In this document: in pieces, positions 38,170-46,439 of the stretch | Layout: each line of letters opens with the position of its first letter | Numbering within the stretch: the first letter of the stretch is position 1 | Source of the DNA: Saccharopolyspora indica | GTDB lineage: Bacteria > Actinomycetota > Actinomycetes > Mycobacteriales > Pseudonocardiaceae | Assembly: GCF_027853965.1 (NCBI RefSeq) | Contig: NZ_JAQGLB010000025.1 | Location: 1-64,000 of the forward strand | Length of the DNA stretch: 64,000 bases | Direction: 5' to 3' | Position numbers and translations under genes: made by a program | The notes under the pieces: generated by a model | Databases searched by the model: none | What the model was told of the DNA's origin: nothing | The model's input: only the letters and a program-made list of their open reading frames with translations

Positions 38170-38514
38170 GTGTTCACTGAAGATGCGCTGCACGCAGCGG
38201 TGGGCAGCCCTGAAGTCATGCACGGGCAGCGCGCCCACGTTCTGCGACTCATCGACGACAACGGCGCGATCGTGCAGGTACTGCCTCACGGGGTCTACCA
38301 GAACCCGGAGCTGGGTGGCGGCTTCACGGTATTCGGCTTCGGCGACAAGGGAGGCCCGGTCGGCTTCTCCAACGTCGTCTTCGGGCCATCGACCTACTAC
38401 CACGACCAGAGCGACACTGAGATCATGCTCCGTGGGTTCGACCACCTTTGCGAACTCGCACTGAGCCTCGAGGAATCCCGAGAGCTCATCGAGAAGACCC
38501 TGGAGAGTTCCTGA
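38170..38514 (+). pseudogene. 5'-truncated XRE-family regulator, DUF5753 domain only
   Basis: About 114 residues corresponding to the C-terminal half of actinobacterial XRE-DUF5753 regulators. Recognisable are FTEDALHAAVGSPEVMHGQ, VQVLPHGVYQNPELGGGFTVFGFGD and CELALSLEESRELIEKTLESS. The N-terminal HTH domain, normally ~150 residues, is absent. The coherent frame begins right at the tRNA-Asn fragment, so the gene was decapitated by the recombination event. It overlaps the DUF397 gene start by 1 bp (TGATG), the normal arrangement of this regulator pair. Probably non-functional as a DNA binder. Confidence 0.75.
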
Positions 38515-38702
38515 TGAGTCGACGCGAACAAGACACCAGCTGGTTCAAGAGCACGCGAAGCACCTCGGGCGGGGACAACTGCGTCGAGGTGCGTCTGCTC
38601 GACGACGCTGTGCGGGTTCGCGATTCGAAGGCTCCTGACGACGGCGTGCTGGCCTTCGACTCAGCAGCTTGGAACGCGTTCCTCAGCTCATTACGCAGCT
38701 GA
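38514..38702 (+). CDS. DUF397 domain protein
   Basis: 62-aa small acidic protein of the DUF397 family, abundant in streptomycetes and relatives. The core SWFKSTRSTSGGDNCVEVRLLDDAVRVRDSK and the C-terminal FDSAAWNAFLSSLR are diagnostic. DUF397 proteins are normally encoded right after an XRE-DUF5753 regulator and are thought to act with it in developmental or toxin-antitoxin-like control. Here the partner has lost its HTH, so this copy is an orphan. The ATG overlaps the TGA of the upstream fragment. Confidence 0.85.
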   Translation: MSRREQDTSWFKSTRSTSGGDNCVEVRLLDDAVRVRDSKAPDDGVLAFDSAAWNAFLSSLRS

Positions 38703-38780
38703 CAGCGCGCACCTCGGCACCCGCACGGAAGTCATTGCGGGGTAAGGACTAACGGCGCACCCGAGCACGTCTGATGTGTC

Positions 38781-38815
38781 GGGTGCCTTCGCCGTGCAGT
38801 CCGGCGAAGGCACCC
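38781..38815. terminator. bidirectional terminator
   Basis: GGGTGCCTTCGCC-N9-GGCGAAGGCACCC, a 13-bp stem followed by TTT, between DUF397 (plus) and the alpha/beta hydrolase (minus). A second imperfect hairpin of GCACCCGA/TCGGGTGC type directly precedes it. Confidence 0.8.
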
Positions 38816-38854
38816 TTTCACGGCGTCACCGCTTCTCAAGCGGGGATCAGCCCA

Positions 38855-39703
38855 TTACGACAGGTGGGCCAGGATTGCTGCGACCTCTCGGGCTCGGTTG
38901 AAGAAGCAGACGTGGCTGCCGTCGACGGAGTGGACGTCGAACGGGTTGTCCGGGGTCAGGTCGTCCGCTTCGGCGATCATCCTGTCCTGCATCGCGATCG
39001 GGATGCACCGGTCTTCGGTGAAGCGGACGTAGGAGTGCGGGATCCGGCCCCAGGCTTCGGCTCGGAGCTGGGCGTCGGCCGTGGCCGGGGCCATCGTCTC
39101 GTCCGGGTCGAGGGTGTTGAGCAGGGCCCGGAACTCAGCGTCGGTGCCGTCCGCCATCATCGCCGCCTTCAGCTCGGCGAACAGTTCTCCGGCCACACCG
39201 CGCCAGTTGATCCGGGCGGCTCCCAGGGCCTCCGGGTCGCCGATCATCGCCGACGGTGCCGCGTCGTCGAGCAGGTTCGTGGCGTGCTCGGGCGACGTGC
39301 TGTACTCGGCCATCGTCCGGGTGGTGGCGCTGCACCACGCCGACAGGTAGACGATCCGGCCCAGCAGTTCGGGGATCTCGTTGCCCACGGCGCTGATCGT
39401 CACGCCGCCCATGCTCGAGCCGACGAGGATCACCGGGCCGTGCTCGGCGACGCGTCGCACCGCTGCGATCACGTGCTCGACGTTGTCGGCCAGGTCGATC
39501 CCGGCCATCGGCGACGGGGCCTCGGTCAGTTCGGCGAGGTCCTGCGGGTTCCGGTAGTAGGCGGCGGGTTGCCGCGCCGCGCCGTGTCCCGGCAGGTCGA
39601 CGGCCAGCGAGCGGTGTCCCAGCAGCGCGAGTTCCTGCTGCAGCGGCACCCAGCTCTGGGCGTTGCTGGACGCGCCGTGGACTAGGACGAAGGTGGTGTT
39701 CAT
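38855..39703 (-). CDS. alpha/beta hydrolase
   Basis: 282-aa alpha/beta-hydrolase-fold enzyme without signal peptide. The oxyanion loop is VLVHGASSNAQSW at the N-terminus, the nucleophile serine lies in GSSMGGVT near residue 97, and the catalytic His in DGSHVCFFNR near the C-terminus, with an Asp region before it. It resembles the salicylate-esterase/hydroxynitrile-lyase-like subgroup often annotated as esterase. The substrate is unknown. It is a single gene with a terminator on its 3' side and no obvious partners. Confidence 0.87.
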   Translation of the reverse strand: MNTTFVLVHGASSNAQSWVPLQQELALLGHRSLAVDLPGHGAARQPAAYYRNPQDLAELTEAPSPMAGIDLADNVEHVIAAVRRVAEHGPVILVGSSMGGVTISAVGNEIPELLGRIVYLSAWCSATTRTMAEYSTSPEHATNLLDDAAPSAMIGDPEALGAARINWRGVAGELFAELKAAMMADGTDAEFRALLNTLDPDETMAPATADAQLRAEAWGRIPHSYVRFTEDRCIPIAMQDRMIAEADDLTPDNPFDVHSVDGSHVCFFNRAREVAAILAHLS

Positions 39704-39871
39704 GGGTTGTCGTACTCCCGGTCGGACGCCGGAGCGTCAGATGTGCGGTGCCGTCAGCGGGCACCGGGAACGGATTCGGGGAGGACGCGCGGAAGCGGCG
39801 GCCTCAGGCCGGAATCCGGGTGCGGGCGTAGACGACTGCGAAACCCATGCGCAGGACGTTAGCAGCTGTGG

Positions 39872-40375
39872 TCAGGAGAGTTCCGCGCAGAGGTCGCGTT
39901 CCTCGCCGTCGGCTCGGCGGACCAGGCGGTAGTCGTCGGAGATGTCGACCGCGTAGTGACCGGTGAGCAGGTAGAGCCCGGGGTCGTGGTTGCTCTGGCC
40001 GGGGCCGAAGCCCATCAGGACCGGGCCGCTCCAGTCCCAGGTGACCACGCCGTCGGGCCGGTAGGTCAGGAACGCGTGACCGCTGGCGTTGGCTTCGACG
40101 GACTCGCCGGTGGCCAGGTTGGTGACCCGGTCGATGAGCGGCCCCTTGTACTCCTCGCGCTTCACCGAACCGTCCGGGTAGGTCTCCACCACCCGCTTGA
40201 CCACCTCGTCCACCAGCTGTTCGACGCGCACGTCGAACGCGCACCTGGTACCGGCCGGGGCGGTGGAGGGCTCCGACGGCGCGGGCACCCACTCGCCGGG
40301 CGGCTCCGCGGCGGCGCTGCCCGCCGGTCCCAGCAACGCGACCGCGGTCAGCACCGCGACTCCGCTCGTGCGCAT
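39872..40375 (-). CDS. secreted protein of unknown function
   Basis: 167-aa protein with a clear Sec signal peptide (MRTSGVAVLTAVALLGPAGSAAAEPP, cleavage near AAA-EP when read across residues 1-26). The mature part is ~140 residues with VEQLVDEVVKRVVETYPDGSVKREEY and YRPDGVVTWDWSGPVLMGF. Two cysteines (in GTRCAF and DLCAELS) could form a disulfide. No family is recognised. The ATG has GGGAGAGG upstream. The long frame reaching 41245 is the shadow of the neighbouring gene. Confidence 0.7.
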   Translation of the reverse strand: MRTSGVAVLTAVALLGPAGSAAAEPPGEWVPAPSEPSTAPAGTRCAFDVRVEQLVDEVVKRVVETYPDGSVKREEYKGPLIDRVTNLATGESVEANASGHAFLTYRPDGVVTWDWSGPVLMGFGPGQSNHDPGLYLLTGHYAVDISDDYRLVRRADGEERDLCAELS

Positions 40376-40467
40376 CAGGCCTCTCCCGTCCCGAGATGGA
40401 GGCCCCACGCTAGCGGCGTCTTCCGGCCGACCGGCCGGTGTCCCGCCGAACAACACCCGATCGGCCG

Positions 40468-41385
40468 TCACGCGTGGTCGAACGCGAAGTCGGCGAGCAC
40501 GGCGCGGTGGTCGCTCCCCCGGGTCTCGACCACGTCGGCGCCGGTGGACGTGATGCCCCGGTAGAGCACGTGATCCAGGCGGACCAGCGGTGCGACCGCC
40601 GGCCAGGTGAAGCCGAAGCCCGCCGGTTCGGCTTCCCGGAGGGTCCGCAGCAGCGGGCCCATCTCGCGATCGGTGGTCGCGGTGTTCAGGTCTGCGAGCA
40701 CGACCACCCGCTCCGCCCGGTCCGCGACGAGCGCGGTGCGCAGCTCGGCCAGGCCCCGGTTGCGCTCGGCCACGGAGTCCGGTCGCAGCGACGGCAGGTG
40801 CGCCACGTACACCGCGATCGGGCTGCTCGGAGTGCGGATCCGCGCCCGCAGGGCACGGGTCCACCCCATCCCCAGGTCCACCGGCTCGACGGCCTCGATC
40901 GGGTACCTGCTCCACACGCCCACCGTGCCCAGGAGCTCGTGGTGCCGGTAGTCCGCCCCGAGGGCTTCCCCCACGGCTGAGCGCGCCGGGCCGGTCAGCT
41001 CCTGCACACCGATCACGTCCGCTCCGGTCGCCGCCAGGTCCGCGGCCGTCGCCGCCGGGTTCTCGTTGGCCGCGAAGACGTTCTGGCTGACCACCCGCAG
41101 GTCGCCGGAGGCCGACGCCCGCGGGAGCAGGGCGGTGCCGAACGCCGCGCACCAGACCACCACCGGGACCAGCACGGCCGCTGCGGCGCGGGTCCTGCCG
41201 ACCAGCCCGAGCACCACGAGAACCGGGATGAGCAGGCCGAGCCACGGCGCCGCGCTGTCGAGCAGGGTGCCCGCGCCGCTGATGTCGGGCACCAGTTCGT
41301 GCGCGCCGAGCAGCAGGGTGAGCACCCCGCAGCCGATCAGGACCGTCACCCGCAGCCGGGTCGATCCGCTTTGGTCGCTGTTCAC
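40468..41385 (-). CDS. membrane-anchored endonuclease/exonuclease/phosphatase-family protein
   Basis: 305-aa protein with three N-terminal membrane helices (about residues 12-30, 44-62, 70-88), followed by an EEP-superfamily domain placed outside the membrane. Motifs are VVSQNVFAANENP, DVIGVQELTGPA with the metal-binding Glu, VVVLADLNTATTD, LDHVLYRGI and GSDHRAVLADF with the catalytic Asp-His. Members hydrolyse phosphodiesters in lipids, nucleic acids or inositides; the substrate here is unknown. The GTG at 41385 is inferred, as no strong ribosome site is present. It is divergent from the OmpR-type response regulator with 57 bp between the starts. Confidence 0.85.
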   Translation of the reverse strand: MNSDQSGSTRLRVTVLIGCGVLTLLLGAHELVPDISGAGTLLDSAAPWLGLLIPVLVVLGLVGRTRAAAAVLVPVVVWCAAFGTALLPRASASGDLRVVSQNVFAANENPAATAADLAATGADVIGVQELTGPARSAVGEALGADYRHHELLGTVGVWSRYPIEAVEPVDLGMGWTRALRARIRTPSSPIAVYVAHLPSLRPDSVAERNRGLAELRTALVADRAERVVVLADLNTATTDREMGPLLRTLREAEPAGFGFTWPAVAPLVRLDHVLYRGITSTGADVVETRGSDHRAVLADFAFDHA

Positions 41386-41407
41386 ACCCGGCAGGTTCGG
41401 TGCCCGA

Positions 41408-41428
41408 GATGAGAGCTGGATGAGAGCT
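41408..41428 (+). promoter_or_regulatory. 11-bp-spaced direct repeat, candidate response-regulator box
   Basis: GATGAGAGCT occurs twice (41408-41417 and 41419-41428), one helical turn apart, ending 14 bp before the response-regulator ATG. Tandem half-sites at 11-bp spacing are the usual target of OmpR/PhoB regulators, suggesting autoregulation and possibly control of the divergent EEP gene. Confidence 0.6.
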
Positions 41429-41442
41429 TGCATCCTGGTGGG

Positions 41443-42114
41443 ATGCGGATTCTGGTCGTCGAGGACGAGACGTCGGTGCGGGACGCGGTGGTGCTCGGTC
41501 TGCGGAGCGAGGGCTACGAGACCGGCACCGCTGGTGACGGCGCGCAGGCGCTGACCGAGATGGCCCGGTCGCAGCCGGACGCGATCGTGCTCGACCTGCT
41601 GATGCCGTTCATGGACGGGCTGACGCTGTGCCGCCGGCTGCGCGCGGGCGGTGACCGGACGCCGATCCTGGTGCTCACCGCGCGCGATGCCGTGACCGAC
41701 CGGATCGCCGGGCTGGACGCCGGCGCCGACGACTACCTGGTCAAACCGTTCGACCTGGAGGAGCTGCTCGCCCGCGTGCGAGCGCTGCTGCGGCGCAGCT
41801 ACCCCGAGGACGAAGCGGTGCTGCGCGTCGCCGACCTCACCGTGGACACCGCGGCGCACCGCGTGCTGCGCGGGGACCGGGTGGTCGAGCTCAGCCGGAC
41901 CGAGTTCGCGCTGCTGGAGGTGCTGGCCCGCAACGCGGAGCAGGTGCTGCCCCGCGAGGTGATCACCGAGCGCGTGTGGGGCACCGACTTCGGCCCGGCC
42001 TCGAACTCGCTGGAGGTCTACGTCCGCTACCTGCGCCGCAAGCTGGAGGCGGGCGGCGAGCCGCGGCTCGTGCACACCGTGCGCGGCATCGGCTACCGGC
42101 TCGGTGCGCGATGA
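41443..42114 (+). CDS. OmpR/PhoB-family response regulator
   Basis: 223-aa two-component regulator. The receiver domain has the acidic pair at Glu7-Asp8, phospho-acceptor Asp51 in AIVLDLLMPFMDG, a Thr in VLTARD and Lys in YLVKPFDLEELLARVRALLRR. The C-terminal winged helix is LSRTEFALLEVLARNAEQVLPREVI followed by SLEVYVRYLRRKLEAGG and VRGIGYRL. The ATG at 41443 with GGTGGG upstream is preferred over the TTG at 41428. It overlaps the kinase gene by 4 bp. Confidence 0.94.
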   Translation: MRILVVEDETSVRDAVVLGLRSEGYETGTAGDGAQALTEMARSQPDAIVLDLLMPFMDGLTLCRRLRAGGDRTPILVLTARDAVTDRIAGLDAGADDYLVKPFDLEELLARVRALLRRSYPEDEAVLRVADLTVDTAAHRVLRGDRVVELSRTEFALLEVLARNAEQVLPREVITERVWGTDFGPASNSLEVYVRYLRRKLEAGGEPRLVHTVRGIGYRLGAR

Positions 42115-43460
42115 GGCGCCGTTGGCCGCTGCGGCTGCGGATCGCCGTCGCCACCGCGCTGGCGGTGACCGTCGCGGTGGCGGGCATGGCGGTGGCCGGG
42201 TACGCGATCGTGGCGCACGAGCTGGACCGCTCGCTGAACCTCGGGTTGACCCGCGAGGTCGCCCGCTTGGTCAGGCTGGAGCAGGCCTCCCCCGGGGCGT
42301 GGTCGCCCGCCGGACCGTGCGTGTTCCTCGCCGCACCGGCATGCGTGCAGAAGGTGGACGTCAGCGGTCGCGTCGAGGGCGACAGCGCGTTGCCGGTCGA
42401 CGAGCGCACCACGGCCGTTGCCGCTGGTCGCAGCGGAGCGTTCTTCAGCGACATCGTGCTGGAGGGGTTCCCGGTGCGGATGCTGACCGCTCCGCTCGCG
42501 ACCGGCACCGCCGTCGAGGTCGCGGTCCGCTCCGACCGGGTGGACGAGAGCCTGCGGCGCATCAGCCTCGCGCTGCTGGCAGCGGGCGCGGCCGGGGTCG
42601 TGCTGGCGGCCGTCGCCGGGTTCGCGGTCGCCCGGGCCGGGCTCGCACCGGTAGCCGCGCTGACGTCCACGGCCGAGCGGGTGGCCCGGACCCGCGATCC
42701 CCAGGAACACCTCGATGTTCGCGGCGACGACGAGATCGCCCGGCTGGCAACGGCTTTCAACACGATGCTCGGCGAGCTCCAGCAGGCGCTCGGCGCGTTG
42801 CGGGAATCGCTGACCGCGCAGCGGCAGCTCGTCGCCGACGCCTCGCACGAGTTGCGCACCCCGTTGACCGGTCTGCGCACCAACATCGACCTGCTCACCC
42901 GGGCGGACCGGTTGAGCCCCGGGCAGCGGGCGGCGACGATCGAGGCGCTGCGCGCGCAGGCCGTCGAGCTGACCGGGCTCGTCACGGATCTGATCGACCT
43001 GGCGCGCGGCGACGAGGCACCGGCCGAGGAGACCGAGGACGTCCGGCTGGACGAGCTCGTCGAGCGGTGCGCGGCCGTCGCCCGCCGCCACCACCCGGGC
43101 ATCACCTTCGAAACCGACCTCGAACCGACCGTTCTCGACGGGGTGCCGCGCACGCTGGCCCGGGCCGTGACGAATCTGCTGGACAACGCGGCGAAGTTCA
43201 GCCCGGCCCGCGGAACCGTGCAGGTCCGGCTGCACGGCGGGGAGCTCGTCGTGCAGGACCGCGGGCCGGGCATCGCGGCGGCCGAGCTGGACCGCGTCTT
43301 CGACCGGTTCTACCGCTCCGCCGCCGCGCGCGGTCTGCCCGGCTCCGGTCTCGGCCTGGCGATCGTCCACCAGGTGGCCACCGCGCACGGCGCCACCGCC
43401 ACCGCCGAGTCACCGCCCGGCGGTGGGGCGTTGTTCCGGCTGCGGTTCCCGGCGACGTGA
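42111..43460 (+). CDS. sensor histidine kinase (HisKA)
   Basis: 449-aa membrane kinase. TM1 is near residues 10-32 (IAVATALAVTVAVAGMAVAGY) and TM2 near 143-167. The extracytoplasmic domain has a cysteine pair (GPCVFLAAPACVQ), perhaps a disulfide-stabilised sensor loop. HAMP follows TM2; the H-box is LVADASHELRTPLTGL; N-box NLLDNAAKF; G boxes DRGPGI and GSGLGLAIVHQVA. All catalytic residues are intact. The ATG overlaps the regulator stop (ATGA). The signal is unknown. Confidence 0.93.
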   Translation: MRRRWPLRLRIAVATALAVTVAVAGMAVAGYAIVAHELDRSLNLGLTREVARLVRLEQASPGAWSPAGPCVFLAAPACVQKVDVSGRVEGDSALPVDERTTAVAAGRSGAFFSDIVLEGFPVRMLTAPLATGTAVEVAVRSDRVDESLRRISLALLAAGAAGVVLAAVAGFAVARAGLAPVAALTSTAERVARTRDPQEHLDVRGDDEIARLATAFNTMLGELQQALGALRESLTAQRQLVADASHELRTPLTGLRTNIDLLTRADRLSPGQRAATIEALRAQAVELTGLVTDLIDLARGDEAPAEETEDVRLDELVERCAAVARRHHPGITFETDLEPTVLDGVPRTLARAVTNLLDNAAKFSPARGTVQVRLHGGELVVQDRGPGIAAAELDRVFDRFYRSAAARGLPGSGLGLAIVHQVATAHGATATAESPPGGGALFRLRFPAT

Positions 43461-43463
43461 TCC

Positions 43464-44717
43464 TCAGGTGCCGAACTGCCAGGACGTGAGGTACTCGTGC
43501 TGGCGGGGCGTGAGCTCGTCGATGGTGATGTCGTAGGCCGCCAGCTTGGCCACCGCCACCTCGTCCTCGATCTCCTGCGGGATCGGGTGCACCGCCGGTG
43601 CCAGCTCGCCCGCGCGTTCCACCAGGTAGCGGACCGCCAGCGCCTGGGTCGCGAAGGTCATGTCCATCACCTCGGCCGGGTGGGCTTCCGCGGCGGCCTG
43701 GCCGAGCAGGCGGCCTTCGGCCAGCAGCAGGATCCGGTGGCCTTCCGGGAGGGTGTACTCCACGCAGTTGTCGCGCAGGTAGCGGCGGCTGGTCGCGGTG
43801 CTGGTCAGGTCGTCGACCGCGATCTCCAGGTCGAAGTGCCCGGAGTTGCCGACGACCGCGCCGTCCTTCATCAGCCGCATGTGCTCGACGGTGACCACGT
43901 CGCGGTTGCCGGTCGTGGTGATGACGACGTCGGCTTCGGCGGCGGCGCGGTGCATCGGCAGCACCCGCAGGCCGTCGAGCTTGGCCTCCAGCGCCCGCAC
44001 CGGGTTCACCTCGGTGACCACGACGTCGGCGCCCATGCCGCGGGCCCGCGCCGCCACGCCACGCCCGCACCAGCCGTAGCCGGCCACCACCACGGTCGCC
44101 CCGGCCAGCAGGATGTTGGTGGCGCGCAGGATTCCGTCGATGGTGTTCTGCCCGGTGCCGTAGCGGTTGTCGAACAGGTGCTTGGTCAGCGCGTCGTTGG
44201 TGGGCAGGACCGGGTAGCGCAGTGCGGCGTCGGCGGCCATGTTGCGCATCCGGATCACGCCGGTGGAGGTGATCTCGGTGCCGCCGACGATCGCGGGCAG
44301 CAGTTCCGGGCGCTGCTCGTGCACCGTGGCGGTCAGGTCGGCGCCGTCGTCGACGATCAGCGTGGGCTCGATGTCGAGCGCGCCCTTCACCTGCTGGTAG
44401 TAGGTTTCGCGGTCGCAGCCGCGGATCGCGAAGACCTCGGCGCCCAGGTCCCGCTGGATCGCGGCGGCGACGTCGTCCTTCGTGGACAGCGGGTTCGACG
44501 CGCACAGCGCCACTTCGGCGCCGCCCGCGACCAGCGCGCGGCACAGGTTCGCCGTCTCGGTGGTGACGTGCAGGCAGGCGGCGATGCGCGCGCCGCGAAG
44601 CGGTTTCTCCGCCGCCCAGCGCTCGGTCAGGCCGGCCAGGACCGGCATCCGGCGGTGGGCGAACTCGATCTTGCGGGCGCCGTCGTCGGCCAGCGCCGGA
44701 TCGCGCAGCAGGGGCAT
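43464..44717 (-). CDS. adenosylhomocysteinase, short (archaeal/Thermotoga-like) form
   Basis: 417-aa S-adenosylhomocysteine hydrolase-family enzyme. The expected segments are CLHVTTETANL, the DDGADLT motif, GGTEITSTGVIRMRNM, the Lys in LTKHLFDNRYGTGQN, the NAD loop VVAGYGWCGRGVAARARGMGADVVVTEVNP, and GNSGHFDLEI. It lacks the ~50-70 extra residues of the usual actinobacterial SahH (about 490 aa), resembling archaeal or Thermotoga-type enzymes. The C-terminus ends TSWQFGT instead of the Lys-Tyr-containing tail of long forms. The ATG has GGAGAGGAG. It may be a second, specialised copy. Confidence 0.85.
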   Translation of the reverse strand: MPLLRDPALADDGARKIEFAHRRMPVLAGLTERWAAEKPLRGARIAACLHVTTETANLCRALVAGGAEVALCASNPLSTKDDVAAAIQRDLGAEVFAIRGCDRETYYQQVKGALDIEPTLIVDDGADLTATVHEQRPELLPAIVGGTEITSTGVIRMRNMAADAALRYPVLPTNDALTKHLFDNRYGTGQNTIDGILRATNILLAGATVVVAGYGWCGRGVAARARGMGADVVVTEVNPVRALEAKLDGLRVLPMHRAAAEADVVITTTGNRDVVTVEHMRLMKDGAVVGNSGHFDLEIAVDDLTSTATSRRYLRDNCVEYTLPEGHRILLLAEGRLLGQAAAEAHPAEVMDMTFATQALAVRYLVERAGELAPAVHPIPQEIEDEVAVAKLAAYDITIDELTPRQHEYLTSWQFGT

Positions 44718-44854
44718 CGGGTGCTCCTCTCCTCGGTGGACCAACCGAGTCCACCGCGCCGCCGGCGCGGGAACCAGAGCACGAACCGGGCGTCAACCCG
44801 GCATCTGGTGAAACGAGCTGGAGGCGGGCGGGTTCCACGCGTAACGTCGCCGGG

Positions 44855-46129
44855 GTGGCACGCCAGTCCGACCTCGCACAGAAACGCCGCAGCCGCGGCC
44901 ACACGCAGGAGACGCTCGCGCACCGGCTGGAGGTGGACGTCTCCACAGTGGCGCGGTGGGAGCGGGGCGCTTCCACGCCGACCCCGCGGATGCGGGAGGC
45001 GCTGGCCCGCGAGCTGGGGCTCTCACTGGACCAGCTCGCCGGGCTGCTGCCGCACCCCGCCGTCGTCCGGGAAGTGCCCGCCGTCGACCCGGTGGAGCTG
45101 ATCAAGGACGTCTGGACCTCGGCCGAGCGCGACGGGCTCGCCGCACGCCTGGCGGAGAACGCCCCCGCGCCCGGGCTGACCGGTGATCGCGCGGTGCGCG
45201 TGGCCCACCAGTGGCTGATCACCCCGCCGCCGCCCGCGGTGGCGTGGCGGAGCGAATCCGGCCAGCGCGTCGGTTCCGGCGCGCTCGGTCGCCTCCAGGC
45301 CCGGTTGCGGTACCTGCACCACGCCGACGACGTGATGGCCGGTGGGGACCTGCACACCACGATCCGCGGTGAGCTCGCAGGCACCGCGGCGCTGCTGCGC
45401 TCGTCGAGCTATCCCGAGGAGATCGGCCGCGGACTGCTGCGGGTCATCGCCGAGCTGTGCCAGCTGGCGGGCTGGTCGACCGCCGACGCCGGGCACATCG
45501 CGACCGCCGAGCGCTACTACCTCAGCGGGATCCAGGCCGCGCACGCCGCCGACGACCCGGTGCTTGCCGCGCAGGTGGTGTCGGCGCTGGCCGGGCACCT
45601 GACCGAGTACGGCAGGGCGCGCGATGCGGTTCTGGTGGCCAAGTCGGCGCAGGCGCGCATCGACGGCCTGGGGCGCGACGCCGCGACGCCGACCGTGCGC
45701 GCGCTGCTGCACGCGCGGGCCTCGTGGGCGCACGTGGCGGCGGGCGAGCCCGGTCAAGCCGCCACCGCTATCCAGCGCGCTCAGGACGAGTACGGGCGCC
45801 GCCGCGACGGCGATCCCGATCCGGCGTGGGTCTACTGGCTGACGCCGGAGGAGATGGACATCATCGTCGGCCGGGTCGACACCGCGCTGGGCCGCACCCG
45901 GCAGGCCCGGCAGCGCTTGACCTCGGCGATCCGCAGCTGCGATCACCGCCGCGTCCGCGAGACCGCGCTCTACACGACCTGGCTCGCGCACGCGCACCTG
46001 CGCGCGCAGGACGTCGACGGCGCCTCGGCGCTGGCCGACCGCGCCCAGCAGCTGAGCGAGACGATCCCCTCCGACTACAGCGAGCGCGCGGTGCGCCAGC
46101 TGACCCGGCAGCTGGCGGCGGTCCGCTAG
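44855..46129 (+). CDS. XRE-family regulator with TPR-like C-terminal domain
   Basis: 424-aa DNA-binding protein. The N-terminal Cro/CI-type HTH is at residues 5-60 (LAQKRRSRGHTQETLAHRLEVDVSTVARWERG). The remainder is helical with repeated ~35-residue alpha-alpha units (LAAQVVSALAGHLTEYGRARDAVLVA, GQAATAIQRAQDEYGRR, TALGRTRQARQRLTSAI), as in actinobacterial tetratricopeptide-containing XRE regulators that sense small signals. The GTG start is used. It is divergent from the adenosylhomocysteinase gene, 137 bp apart; regulation of that gene is possible but unproven. Confidence 0.87.
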   Translation: MARQSDLAQKRRSRGHTQETLAHRLEVDVSTVARWERGASTPTPRMREALARELGLSLDQLAGLLPHPAVVREVPAVDPVELIKDVWTSAERDGLAARLAENAPAPGLTGDRAVRVAHQWLITPPPPAVAWRSESGQRVGSGALGRLQARLRYLHHADDVMAGGDLHTTIRGELAGTAALLRSSSYPEEIGRGLLRVIAELCQLAGWSTADAGHIATAERYYLSGIQAAHAADDPVLAAQVVSALAGHLTEYGRARDAVLVAKSAQARIDGLGRDAATPTVRALLHARASWAHVAAGEPGQAATAIQRAQDEYGRRRDGDPDPAWVYWLTPEEMDIIVGRVDTALGRTRQARQRLTSAIRSCDHRRVRETALYTTWLAHAHLRAQDVDGASALADRAQQLSETIPSDYSERAVRQLTRQLAAVR

Positions 46130-46164
46130 CAACTGCTCAGACTGTTCCTGGTTCTTTGTCTTTG

Positions 46165-46181
46165 AAACGCCGGAGGCGTTT
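46165..46181 (+). terminator. short hairpin after the XRE gene
   Basis: AAACGCC-gga-GGCGTTT, a 7-bp stem with a 3-nt loop, 35 bp after the stop codon and ending in TTT. Reasonable as an intrinsic terminator. Confidence 0.6.
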
Positions 46182-46207
46182 AGCCCACCCTCGCAGCTCG
46201 CACCGCC

Positions 46208-46315
46208 GCGGGTTCTCAGAGGTTTCCTGGCGAGGACGGCCCCTCCGCCGTGTATTGGTCATACATCAGGCTGGGCACCCGCAGTCCAGGAAGCCTCTGA
46301 GGTTCCGCTACCCGC
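46208..46315. repeat. multi-hairpin inverted-repeat element (structured RNA or MITE-like)
   Basis: Long outer arms CTCAGAGGTTTCCTGG (46215-46230) and CCAGGAAGCCTCTGAG (46286-46301) pair over 16 positions with one G-U. They are extended by GCGGGT (46208-46213) with ACCCGC (46310-46315). The 55-nt interior can fold into three further hairpins: ACGGC/GCCGT (46236-46251), TGTAT/ATACA (46251-46265) and CTGGG/CCC-CAG (46271-46284). An 8-bp direct repeat GCACCGCC occurs at 46200-46207 and 46314-46321. It fills most of the 310-bp gap between the XRE gene and the glycosidase gene. The overall form is a four-way junction, not a tRNA. Confidence 0.55.
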
Positions 46316-46439
46316 ACCGCCACGCAAAACGAGCAGGGACAGTCTCTTCGGGTGGTAATTCCTCGCCATTGCAGCGTCGGGAGGGCCGCGGACCGTACCC
46401 TGTGCCGCGGTCGACGATGAGCGGCGGAGGCGAGCTGAA

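Noticed and set aside
43464-45384. Long minus-strand frame (728 residues) spanning the kinase 3' end and the adenosylhomocysteinase
   Set aside because: Arg/Ala/Pro-rich shadow frame; the real gene is the 417-aa frame with clear motifs.
46208-46315. Cloverleaf-like fold taken as a tRNA
   Set aside because: No T-loop TTCGANT, wrong arm lengths and a 16-bp closing stem; not a tRNA.
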